64,000 nucleotides of DNA from Pseudodonghicola flavimaris (GTDB taxonomy: Bacteria > Pseudomonadota > Alphaproteobacteria > Rhodobacterales > Rhodobacteraceae), in contig NZ_JASNJD010000012.1 in the NCBI RefSeq assembly GCF_030164425.1, positions 78,400 through 142,399 on the forward strand, written 5' to 3'. Positions within the stretch are counted from its first letter, which is position 1, and every line of letters starts with the position of its first letter. Shown here one piece after another: positions 25,701-33,169 of this stretch. The notes under the pieces are model-generated. The model made no database searches. It was not told where the DNA came from and saw nothing but the letters and a program-made list of their open reading frames with translations. The position numbers and the translations under genes were made by a program.

Positions 25701-27371
25701 CTGATGCTGCACACCTATCTGGCCGACACCCGCGAAGAGGCCGCCGAAATCGCCCGCGGCCCGATGAAGGACTACCTCCGCTCCGCCGCCGGGCTGATCA
25801 AGCAATACGCCTGGGCCTTCCCCGCCTTCAAGAAACCCAAGGGGGTGAGCAACGCCTTCGACATGGATCTGGGCATGCTGGGCGAGGAGGAGCTGGAGGC
25901 GATCCTCGATTTCGCCTTCGAGCGGTATTTCGAGGACTCGGGCCTCTTCGGCACCGTGGCCGACGGCCTGGCGCGGGTCGAACAGCTCAAGCGGATCGGC
26001 GTGGACGAGGTTGCCTGCCTGATCGACTACGGCATCGCCCCCGATCTGGTGCTGGAGGGGCTGACGCCGCTGGCGCAGGTGCTCAAGCGCGCCAATGCGC
26101 CCAGCGAACCCGAGGCGGACGATTTCTCGCTCGCCGCGCAGATCATCCGCCATAACGTCACCCATATGCAGTGCACCCCGTCGATGGCGCGGATGATCGC
26201 GATGAACGACGAGGCGCGGCTGGCGCTCGGCCGGGTGAAACACCTGCTGGTCGGCGGCGAGGCGCTGCCCGGCGATCTGGTCGAAGACCTGCGCGAATGC
26301 ACCGGCGCCGCGATCCTGAACATGTACGGCCCGACCGAGACGACGATCTGGTCGACCTGCGAGGCCGTCGGCCCCGGGGTGCGCGGCACCGTCAATGTCG
26401 GCACGCCGATCGCCAATACCGGCGTCTACGTGCTGGATGCGGCGGGCCGGCCCGCCCCGATCGGGGTGCCCGGAGAGCTCTGCATCGGCGGCGCCGGGGT
26501 AACCCGCGGCTATTGGGAGCGCGAGGAGCTGACGGCAGAGCGTTTCCCCGCCGATCCCTTCGCTGCAGAAATCGATCTGACCGGGCCGCAGCCGCTGCGC
26601 ATGTACCGCACCGGTGATCTGGTCCGCTGGCGGATGGACGGCAAGCTGGATTTCCTCGGCCGCACCGACCACCAGGTGAAGATCCGCGGCCAGCGCATCG
26701 AACTGGGCGAGATCGAGGCGGCGCTGGCCGCCTGGCCCGGCGTCACCGCCGCGGTGGTCGTCGCCCGCGAGATGGCGCCCGGCGATCTCAGGCTGGTGGG
26801 CTATGTCACCGCCGACCGCGCTGTCGACGAGGCGGCGATACGCGCCGAACTGGCCCGCCACCTGACCGAGGTGATGGTGCCCGCCCATATCGTTACGCTG
26901 GAACGGTTCCCGCTGACCCCCAACAAGAAGATCGACCGCAAGGCGCTGCCGGCGCCGGCCCCGACCCGGGCACCGCGCCCGCGCGTCTCGGCACAAGCCC
27001 CGGGCAACGCCCCGGCAACGCCCGCCACCCAGCCCGCGGCCGGACCGCAGGCGCAGATCGCGGCGATCTGGGCGAAAATCCTCGGGCTCAACGCCGAGGA
27101 AATCGGGGTAGAGGACAACTTCTTCGCGCTCGGCGGTCATTCGCTGCTGGCGGTGCAGGCGCATCGCGAGATCCGCACCACGCTGGAACGGCCCGATCTG
27201 TCGATCACCGATATCTTCCGCTTTCCCACCCTGGGCGGGCTGGCGGAGCATATCGGCGGTGGCACCGACACGCCCGAGCCGGAGACACCGGCGGCGGACG
27301 AACCGGCCCGGGCCGAGACCATGTCGAAGCGCCGCGCCATGCGCGACCGGCGACGGATGCGCGCCGGATGA
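22713..27371 (+). CDS. NRPS: formyltransferase - partial C - adenylation with inserted luciferase-like monooxygenase - PCP
   Basis: A 1552-residue hybrid enzyme. Residues 1-300 resemble methionyl-tRNA formyltransferase, with the catalytic set Asn92/His94 in INFHDGPLPRYAG and Asp130 in GIDEGD. Residues about 320-530 look like the back half of a condensation domain without HHxxxDG. Adenylation follows (A3 YTSGSTGLPKG near 685, A4 FDISVLE). It is interrupted between A4 and A5 by a flavin-dependent luciferase-like monooxygenase (about 770-1120, starting near IDFNLMYWGNDDG) of the MupA/Atu3671 type. It resumes at HMQCTPS, MYGPTETTIW and NKKIDRKAL. A PCP (Ser1477 in LGGHSL) and a basic tail end the protein; there is no release domain. 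Specificity residues read by eye (D-I-L-Q-L-G-M-I-W-K) suggest glycine. Likely product: an N-formylated and/or oxidised glycyl unit. Confidence 0.92.
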   Translation: MTQFSCVLIGNESLLIGCGDALRDRGHDIRAVVSRDPDIRAWATGLGLPVEKKIAALSDRFAPDDIDWLFSIANLNVIPEAVLALPARGAINFHDGPLPRYAGLNAPVWALIAGESDYGISWHMIEGGIDEGDLLAQEHFAIAADDTAFSLNSKCYGAAMDSFPRVIDQLEAEAPQRQAQDLSQRSYFARDARPEAAARLNFHRPAAQLSALVRALDFGGYWNPIGCPKLEIAGQVLLVGQAETAGAAQGLPGHVMAVDGESLTVATSEGALNLSRLTTPEGGAVTLADLVRAGETLASPTAEQADSLGAAISATLRAEAHWRRALGTLHPMSMPLAGAGTGAPDWEALRIALPDGLSASQAALAALAWGLNGSGEDFGDIALTTPSVVASEQLAPGYVSGWVPLKIRAGATLSETEAALETARTQSVAGGFARDLVARDPQITWHGTPAIGLGLNGTGPVPGSLATVSLREDRATLYIDRARIGEEEAELLARRLETAFQTALAAAADSLLGALDILPASERRKTLAQWNATARDFDPELTIHAAIEAQVARTPEATALVFEDQVLSYATLNARANAVAARLKQMGVGPGDPVGIYLRRSPELVIGALGILKAGGAYVPLDPAYPADRIAHYISDSRAAVIVTDGAQQTELPNCPAEILQVETLGTQAENVDGGAGGADLAYLIYTSGSTGLPKGVMVEHRNVSNFFAGMDDRIGVPENGTWFAVTSLSFDISVLELFWTLARGFKLVLSGDENRAVVSKGPLAVSDRKIDFNLMYWGNDDGAGPKKYELLLEGAKFADANGFNAVWTPERHFHAFGGPYPNPAVTGAAVAAVTRNIAVRAGSCVAPLHHPARIAEEWAVIDNLTNGRAALGIASGWQPDDFILRPENTPPHNKPAMFATIETLRKLWRGEAVEFPKADGSPHAVITQPRPVSKELPIWVTTAGNPDTWKEAGQIGANVLTHLLGQSIEEVAGKIRLYHAALREAGHDPADFTVTLMLHTYLADTREEAAEIARGPMKDYLRSAAGLIKQYAWAFPAFKKPKGVSNAFDMDLGMLGEEELEAILDFAFERYFEDSGLFGTVADGLARVEQLKRIGVDEVACLIDYGIAPDLVLEGLTPLAQVLKRANAPSEPEADDFSLAAQIIRHNVTHMQCTPSMARMIAMNDEARLALGRVKHLLVGGEALPGDLVEDLRECTGAAILNMYGPTETTIWSTCEAVGPGVRGTVNVGTPIANTGVYVLDAAGRPAPIGVPGELCIGGAGVTRGYWEREELTAERFPADPFAAEIDLTGPQPLRMYRTGDLVRWRMDGKLDFLGRTDHQVKIRGQRIELGEIEAALAAWPGVTAAVVVAREMAPGDLRLVGYVTADRAVDEAAIRAELARHLTEVMVPAHIVTLERFPLTPNKKIDRKALPAPAPTRAPRPRVSAQAPGNAPATPATQPAAGPQAQIAAIWAKILGLNAEEIGVEDNFFALGGHSLLAVQAHREIRTTLERPDLSITDIFRFPTLGGLAEHIGGGTDTPEPETPAADEPARAETMSKRRAMRDRRRMRAG

Positions 27372-28069
27372 CCGCGGCGCGGCCCCTGCCGGCGCCTTCC
27401 CCGGCCCCCGATGCCGGGGCGCTGGTGCGGTCGCTGCTGCCGCGGGATGTGGCGGTGGCCGCGACCGATCCGCGGACACCCCAGCCCGCCCTCTGGCCCG
27501 AGGAGCGCGCCGGCCTGCCCCGCGCCCGCCCTGCCCGGCTGCGCGAATTCGCCGCCGGGCGCAGCGCCGCCCGTCACGCGTTGGCGCAGCTGGGCCTGCC
27601 GCCGGCGGCGATTGCCCACGGGATCGACCGGGCGCCAGTCTGGCCCGCCGGCGTGGTGGGCAGCATCAGCCACTGTTCCAACGCCTGTGTCGCGGTCCTG
27701 GCCCGTGCCGGCCGCCTCTCCGCGCTTGGCATCGATCTGGAGGAAGAAGTGGCGCTGCCGCTCGACCTGATCCCGGCAATCTGCACCCCGGCAGAGGCCG
27801 CCCGGCTCGCCCTCCTGCCCCCGGCGCGACGCGGCCTGATCGCCAAGGTGATCTTCTCCGCCAAGGAGGCCGCCTATAAGGCGCAATTCCCCCTGAGCGG
27901 ACGGCTGTTCGGCTTTCAGACACTGGAGGTCCGGCTGGAGCCGGAAACCGGCCGGTTCAGCGCCGATTTCCTGCAGGATATCCCGCCGTTTCGCAGCGGA
28001 ACCAGGCTGCAGGGGCATTTTGTCATCGGACAGGGCCTTATCGCGACGATCGTCACGCTTTCTGCGTGA
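27368..28069 (+). CDS. 4'-phosphopantetheinyl transferase (Sfp/EntD type)
   Basis: Attaches the phosphopantetheine arm of CoA to the serine of carrier domains, here most likely Ser1817 of the PKS and Ser1477 of the NRPS. The 233-residue product is EntD-like in length and motifs: SISHCSNACVAVLAR near residue 98, the magnesium-binding GIDLEEE near 122 and FSAKEAAYKAQFPL near 162, followed by FGFQTLEV. Its ATG overlaps the NRPS stop (ATGA), so it is translationally coupled to its substrate. A dedicated transferase inside the operon means that the megasynthases can be activated without help from elsewhere in the genome. Confidence 0.93.
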   Translation: MTAARPLPAPSPAPDAGALVRSLLPRDVAVAATDPRTPQPALWPEERAGLPRARPARLREFAAGRSAARHALAQLGLPPAAIAHGIDRAPVWPAGVVGSISHCSNACVAVLARAGRLSALGIDLEEEVALPLDLIPAICTPAEAARLALLPPARRGLIAKVIFSAKEAAYKAQFPLSGRLFGFQTLEVRLEPETGRFSADFLQDIPPFRSGTRLQGHFVIGQGLIATIVTLSA

Positions 28070-28136
28070 AATCGCCGGTGCGCGTGCTTACATCGATGCT
28101 GCCGACGTGACCGACAACCCAAAGGCCCGCCGACCC

Positions 28137-29090
28137 ATGTTCCTTCGCTGGTTTCTGTTTTCCCTTCCCCTTCTTGCCCTCATCGCCGCGCTGGCCTGGT
28201 GGTTCTGGCCGCGCCCGAAGTTGCCCGATGCCGCGACGGTGGCGGCCGCCTATGCCACGCCGCTGCCGCCGCCGGCGCACCCCTTGCGGGTCTTTCATCT
28301 CGGCCACAGCCTCGTCGGACGCGACATGCCGGCGATGCTGGCGGAACTGGCCGGCGCCGGGCACCGCTATGAGCTGCAACTGGGCTGGGGCACCACGCTC
28401 AAGGCGCATTGGGAACCGGAAGAGACGATCAACGGTTTCGACGTCGAAAACGACACCCCCCGGTTCCGCCCCGCGAGAGAGGCGATCGGTTCGGGCGATT
28501 ACGATGCCGTCGTGCTGACCGAGATGGTCGAGCTGCGCGATGCCATCCGCTATTTCGACAGCCCGGTCTATCTGCGCAAATGGGCCGATCTGGCCCGCGC
28601 CGCCAATCCCGCCACACAGGTCTATCTCTATGAAAGCTGGCATCCTCTCGATACGGCGGAGGGCTGGCTGACCCGGCTCGACCGCGATCTGCCCGAGCTT
28701 TGGGAAGGCAGGCTGCTGCTGCCCGATCTGGCACGGGACGTTGGCGATCGGCCGATCCACCTGATCCCCGCCGGGCAGGTCCTGGCCCGCTTCGTGCGGC
28801 GGATCGAGGAACTCGACGGGCTGGACGACGTGCAGGACCGCAGCGATCTGTTTGCCCGCGCGCCCGACGGGACGCAGGATCAGATTCACCCCAGCGATCT
28901 GGGTAATTATCTGGTGGCGCTGACCCATTACGCCGTGCTTTACGGGCGATCACCGATCGGGCTGCCCTCGCAGCTGCACCGCGCCGATGGCAGCCCCGCC
29001 GATGCGCCGACGCTGGACGTTGCCCGGCTGATGCAGGAAACCGTGTGGGAGGTCGTGACCTCCCTGCCCAAGACCGGAGTCGCCCGATGA
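28137..29090 (+). CDS. Membrane-anchored SGNH/GDSL-like hydrolase or acyltransferase
   Basis: A 317-residue protein with an N-terminal membrane anchor or signal (FLRWFLFSLPLLALIAALAW). A periplasmic domain follows that starts RVFHLGHSLVGRDMP, a block-I-like GxS with Ser58, and ends with the Asp248-x-x-His251 pair in DQIHPSDLGNYL, as in SGNH hydrolases. Such proteins remove or transfer acyl groups on cell-surface glycans. The ATG at 28137 was chosen because it opens the hydrophobic segment; upstream codons do not form a plausible terminus. A 67-bp gap follows the phosphopantetheinyl transferase, and the stop overlaps the next gene (ATGA). Role inferred: acyl transfer or removal on the polysaccharide or lipid made by this locus. 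Confidence 0.7.
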   Translation: MFLRWFLFSLPLLALIAALAWWFWPRPKLPDAATVAAAYATPLPPPAHPLRVFHLGHSLVGRDMPAMLAELAGAGHRYELQLGWGTTLKAHWEPEETINGFDVENDTPRFRPAREAIGSGDYDAVVLTEMVELRDAIRYFDSPVYLRKWADLARAANPATQVYLYESWHPLDTAEGWLTRLDRDLPELWEGRLLLPDLARDVGDRPIHLIPAGQVLARFVRRIEELDGLDDVQDRSDLFARAPDGTQDQIHPSDLGNYLVALTHYAVLYGRSPIGLPSQLHRADGSPADAPTLDVARLMQETVWEVVTSLPKTGVAR

Positions 29091-30823
29091 GACGCCGCAG
29101 CCTTCTGACCGCCGCGCTTGCCGCCCCCCTGAGCCTGAGCCTGCCGCTGCGCAGCTGGGCGCAACAGGCCGGCGGCACCGTCCCGCCGGTGCCGGTGGGG
29201 TCCGTGCCGATGTGCATGGGGCTGAGCGGCATCAACGACTGGAGCGTCGAGCAGCCGTTCATCGACGTGATGAAGACCGCCCGCCCCTGGATTGGCCACA
29301 AGTCGGGACAATGGGGCGGCGCCAGCCACGACGATCTGGCCCAGGCCGGTTATCTGGACGAACACGGCTGGCCGCTGGAGATCCCGCCGGAGCTCGGCTC
29401 GATCGGGACACTGGTGCTGACCGATCTGCCTGAGGCAGCGCAATCGCTCGCCGGGCGCTATGTGCTGCGGTTCGACGGCGACGGCATCGTCGAGGTCAGC
29501 CTGCGCGGTCGCAACGTCCGCTATGCCGACAACGAGGTGCGCTTCGATTTCGAACCGGGCAGCGGCCCGGTCGATATCCGCATCCAGCGCACCGACCGCA
29601 GCCGCAGCGGCAACCACGTCCGCAACATCACCGTGGTGCGCGAAGACCGGGTGCGGGAATTCGATGCCGGTGCCGTCTTCAACCCCGATTTCCTGCGCGT
29701 GCTGGAAGGCTTCCGGGCGCTGCGCTTCATGGACTGGATGGCCACCAACGATTCCACCCTGTCGCGCTGGGAGGACCGGCCACAGGTCTCGGATTATACC
29801 TATGCGCTGCGCGGCGCACCGGCTGAGGTGATGATCGATCTCGCCAACCGGATCGGTGTCGACGCCTGGTTCAACATGCCGCATCTGGCCGATGACGATT
29901 ATCTCCGCCGCTTTGCCACGCTGGCCCGCGACACCCTCTGGACCGATCTGAACGCTTATGTCGAGTTCTCCAACGAAGTCTGGAACTGGCAGTTCAAACA
30001 GGCGCAATGGGCCCACACCCAGGCGCAGGAGCGATGGAACAGCGATACCGCCTGGGTGCAATATTACGCGCTGCGCGCCAGCCAGGCGGCCGACATCTGG
30101 TCCGCGGTCTATGCCGAGACCGGCGCGCGCGAACGGCTGATAAACGTGCTCAGCACCCAGACCGGCTGGATCGGGCTGGAGCACGATATCCTCGACCCGC
30201 CGCTGGTCCGGGCTGAGGCGAAGGAGGCGGCGCCGATCGCCAGCCATTTCGATGCCTATGCGATCACCGGCTATTTCGGAGCCGCGCTGGGGATGGAGGA
30301 CCGCGCGCCGCTGATCCGCCAATGGCTGAGCGACAGCCGCGCCATGGCCGAAAGCGCCGCCGCCGCCAAGGGCCTGACCGGTGCCGCGCGCGACAGCTAT
30401 GTCGAAGCGCATAAATTCGACGTCGCCACCGCCCTGGCCTGGGCCGAGATGCGCGACGGGCTGGGCAGCGGCGATCCCGACGGCTCGCTGAGCTGGCTGC
30501 TGGAGACCGTCTTTCCCTATCACGCCGAGGTCGCCGCCAAATGGGATCTCGACCTGATCATGTACGAGGGCGGCACCCATCTGGTGGGCATCGGCCCGAT
30601 GGTGAACGAGGAGGACATCACCGCCTTCTTCACCCATTTCAACTATACCCCGGAAATGGCGACGCTTTATACCGAGCTGATCAATGGCTGGCAGGCCGCC
30701 GGCGGCGCGCTGTTCAACGTCTTCACCGATGTCAGCACGCCCAGCAAATGGGGCAGCTGGGGGGCGCTGCGCCATCTTTCCGATCAGAACCCGCGCTGGG
30801 AGGCGATCAGGGCCTTCCTATGA
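29087..30823 (+). CDS. Exported glycoside-hydrolase-like (TIM-barrel) protein
   Basis: A 578-residue exported protein with a twin-arginine-like signal (RRRSLLTAALAAPLSLSL, cleavage near SWAQ). The mature part has an N-terminal beta domain and then a barrel-like region. Glu297 in YVEFSNEVWNW resembles the acid/base NE motif of clan A glycosidases (GH5/GH39 and relatives), and Glu494 in MYEGGTHL could be the nucleophile. Length and these motifs suggest cleavage or remodelling of a polysaccharide in the periplasm; similar proteins are often loosely called cellulose-binding. It overlaps its neighbours on both sides by four bases, so it belongs to the PKS/NRPS operon. Substrate unknown; the family assignment is inference from motifs only. 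Confidence 0.65.
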   Translation: MRRRSLLTAALAAPLSLSLPLRSWAQQAGGTVPPVPVGSVPMCMGLSGINDWSVEQPFIDVMKTARPWIGHKSGQWGGASHDDLAQAGYLDEHGWPLEIPPELGSIGTLVLTDLPEAAQSLAGRYVLRFDGDGIVEVSLRGRNVRYADNEVRFDFEPGSGPVDIRIQRTDRSRSGNHVRNITVVREDRVREFDAGAVFNPDFLRVLEGFRALRFMDWMATNDSTLSRWEDRPQVSDYTYALRGAPAEVMIDLANRIGVDAWFNMPHLADDDYLRRFATLARDTLWTDLNAYVEFSNEVWNWQFKQAQWAHTQAQERWNSDTAWVQYYALRASQAADIWSAVYAETGARERLINVLSTQTGWIGLEHDILDPPLVRAEAKEAAPIASHFDAYAITGYFGAALGMEDRAPLIRQWLSDSRAMAESAAAAKGLTGAARDSYVEAHKFDVATALAWAEMRDGLGSGDPDGSLSWLLETVFPYHAEVAAKWDLDLIMYEGGTHLVGIGPMVNEEDITAFFTHFNYTPEMATLYTELINGWQAAGGALFNVFTDVSTPSKWGSWGALRHLSDQNPRWEAIRAFL

Positions 30824-31665
30824 GCGGACTTCTCAGCATCATCCTGCCGGCGCATAACGAGGCGCTCTGGATCGGCGATTGCCTGGAGGCGATCCTGGCC
30901 TCCGATCCGCTGCCCGAGGGCTGGGGCCTGGAAACCATCGTGGTGCCCAACGGCTGCCAGGACGATACCGCCGGCCGCAGCCGGGCGCACGGCGCCGATT
31001 TCGCGGCGCGCGGCTGGACGCTGCAGGTGGTCGAACTGGCCGCCGGCGGCAAGCTCGGCGCGCTCAACCGCGGCGACGATCTGGCCCGAGGCGCGGTCCG
31101 GGTCTATCTTGATGCCGATGTGCGGGTTTCACCGCCGCTGCTCCGGCAGATCGCCGGCGCGCTCGACACCGACCTGCCCCGCTACGCCAGCGGCACCCCG
31201 CATGTGGCCCAGGCGCGCAGCCTGGCGACCCGGCTCTACAGCCGGTTCTGGGAACGGTTGCCCTTCGTCACCACCGATGCGCCGGGCTTTGGCATCTTCG
31301 CGATGAATACCGCCGGCCGCGGCCGCTGGAAGGCCTGGCCCGATATCATCTCGGACGACACCTTCGCCCGGCTGAATTTCGCCCCCGCCGAACGCGAGCG
31401 GCTCTCGGCCTTCTACACCTGGCCGCTGGTGGAGGGCTTCGCCAATCTGGTGCGGGTGCGGCGGCGGCAGAACATCGGCGTGCGCGAGATCGCCGAGCGC
31501 TTTCCCCAGCTCGAGGCCAATGCGCTGGCGACCCGGCCGGGCAAACGGCGGCTGGCCCGGCTGGCGCTGACCGATCCGGCCGGCTTCCTGGTCTATGCCG
31601 CAGTGAGCCTTGCGGTGAAGACACCGCTTTACGACGATCACAGCCGCTGGGCACGCGGCCGCTGA
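30820..31665 (+). CDS. Family 2 glycosyltransferase
   Basis: A 281-residue GT-A enzyme: LSIILPAHNEALWIGDCL at the N-terminus, TIVVPNGCQDDTAG near residue 42, a donor-binding lysine segment GGKLGALNRGDDLA, the metal motif VYLDADVR near 97 and SDDTFARLNF near 165 as the probable catalytic acidic site. No membrane span is evident, though the C-terminal FLVYAAVSLAVKTPL may associate with the membrane. It is the last gene of the seven-gene operon, its ATG overlapping the stop of the glycosidase-like gene. It probably acts on the same glycan or glycolipid as the GT2 at 21709. It converges with the GT4 gene at 31682 across 16 bp. Confidence 0.88.
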   Translation: MSGLLSIILPAHNEALWIGDCLEAILASDPLPEGWGLETIVVPNGCQDDTAGRSRAHGADFAARGWTLQVVELAAGGKLGALNRGDDLARGAVRVYLDADVRVSPPLLRQIAGALDTDLPRYASGTPHVAQARSLATRLYSRFWERLPFVTTDAPGFGIFAMNTAGRGRWKAWPDIISDDTFARLNFAPAERERLSAFYTWPLVEGFANLVRVRRRQNIGVREIAERFPQLEANALATRPGKRRLARLALTDPAGFLVYAAVSLAVKTPLYDDHSRWARGR

Positions 31666-31681
31666 GTCGCCCCCGGCGCGA

Positions 31682-32896
31682 TCAGTCGGTGCCCGCGAGG
31701 CTGGCCGCAACATGGCGGGCCAGTCGCGCGGCCCCCAGATCCGCATCGTGGCGCTGCAGCACCCGTTCCCGCCCGGCCTGCCCCATGGCGGCCAGCCTCT
31801 CTTCCGGCTGGGCCACCAGATCGGCCACCGCATCGGCCAGCGCCTGCACATCGCCCGCGGGCACCAGCCAGCCGGTTTCACCCGGCCGCACCAGTTCCGG
31901 AATCCCGGCGATATAGGTGGCGATCACCGGCCGCGCGGCGGCCATCGCCTCCATCACCACCATCGGCAGCCCCTCGGCGAAGCTGGGCAGAATCATCGCA
32001 TGGGCGGCGGCCAGTTCGGCCCGCACACCGGCCTCGTCCAGCCAGCCGGTCAGCGTGATCATCTCCTGCAAACCGTGATCGGCGATCGCCCGCTCCAGAT
32101 CGCCGCGCATCTCGCCATCGCCGACCAGGACCAGATGCAGATCAGGGAACTCCGCCCGCAGCCGCGACATCGCGCGCACCAGCATCATCTGCCCCTTCTG
32201 TTCGGCGAACCTCCCGATCGACACCAGACGCGGCGGTCCGGAGGGCATCGGCTCGGGCCGGGCGAAGGCGCCGGGTTCGATGCCGCAATGCACCACCCGG
32301 ATGCGCGCCCAGCTGTCGAAGGCTGCCCAGCGATAGAGCTGGCTGCGCCCGAACTGGCTGATCGCCACCGAAAAGGCGGCGCGATCCAGCTTCTGCCCCA
32401 GCGACAGCGCCGCTGGCGCATCGAATTCCTCCGGCCCGTGCACGGTGAAACTGTAGCCCGGCCCACCGAAGGCATGGGCCAGCATCGCCACCGTGGCCGA
32501 ATTGGTGCCGAAATGCGCATGCATGTGCTGGGCGCCCTCCGTCTCGCAGCGGCGGGCGACCTCGGCCGCCTCGGCCAGATAGATCAGATGCCGCAGAACC
32601 CCCGCGGGCGAGGCACGCCCGACCCGGATCGCCAGCCGCAGCGCCGCCAGACCGTCCGCCGGGCGCCGCAGCATGCGGCCCACGCACCCGGCGATCAGCC
32701 CGCGCCCGCCGCGGTCGAGCACATAGTCGGTCGCGGCCGCTTCCTCGCGATCCTGCGGATCGACCAGCGGCATGTCGCCCCGCCGCATCGCCAGCCGCAG
32801 CACCCCGATCCCGGCCCGCTCCAGCGCCCTGAGCTCGCGCCGGATGAAGGAGTGGGACGGCAGCGGATAGGTGTTCAGCACATAAGCGATCTTCAC
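31682..32896 (-). CDS. Family 4 glycosyltransferase (group 1)
   Basis: A 404-residue GT-B enzyme. It begins KIAYVLNTYPLPSHSFIRRE, has the mid-region HAHFGTNSATVAML and the acceptor-side GPEEFDAP. The C-terminal donor domain contains VSIGRFAEQKGQMMLVRAM and VLVGDGEMRGDLE, followed by LPSFAEGLPMVVMEAMAA, the E-x7-E motif of GT4 enzymes. The start is the GTG at 32896, with GAGGAG upstream; the frame runs on through 34495 only because the opposite strand is so GC-rich. It faces away from the flippase at 33170, so both are probably driven from 32897-33169. Likely a cytoplasmic step of exopolysaccharide repeat-unit synthesis. Confidence 0.9.
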   Translation of the reverse strand: MKIAYVLNTYPLPSHSFIRRELRALERAGIGVLRLAMRRGDMPLVDPQDREEAAATDYVLDRGGRGLIAGCVGRMLRRPADGLAALRLAIRVGRASPAGVLRHLIYLAEAAEVARRCETEGAQHMHAHFGTNSATVAMLAHAFGGPGYSFTVHGPEEFDAPAALSLGQKLDRAAFSVAISQFGRSQLYRWAAFDSWARIRVVHCGIEPGAFARPEPMPSGPPRLVSIGRFAEQKGQMMLVRAMSRLRAEFPDLHLVLVGDGEMRGDLERAIADHGLQEMITLTGWLDEAGVRAELAAAHAMILPSFAEGLPMVVMEAMAAARPVIATYIAGIPELVRPGETGWLVPAGDVQALADAVADLVAQPEERLAAMGQAGRERVLQRHDADLGAARLARHVAASLAGTD

Positions 32897-33169
32897 GGCA
32901 CGGCACTCCTCGGGCTGACGGTGGGACGACCCTAACCGCCGGCTGCCACTGAGGAAAGCGGCGCCGTCCCCAGCCGTCCCCGAGCCAGTGGAATTGTTTC
33001 GTTCGCCGGCCAAATGCCCGGATCGACGCAGCTTTGCCAAGACCCGCGCAACACCCCGCAGCCGATTCCGCCCGCGCCGCGCCGCGCGATTGACCCGCCC
33101 TGCCCCCGGGCCTAGCCTGCAGCCCAATTCCGCCGCGTGCCGCGGCCGCACCAGAGGCAGACCGCAGAC

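Noticed and set aside
24753..27479. A 908-residue open frame antisense to the NRPS
   Set aside because: Shadow of the NRPS coding frame; no recognisable motif.
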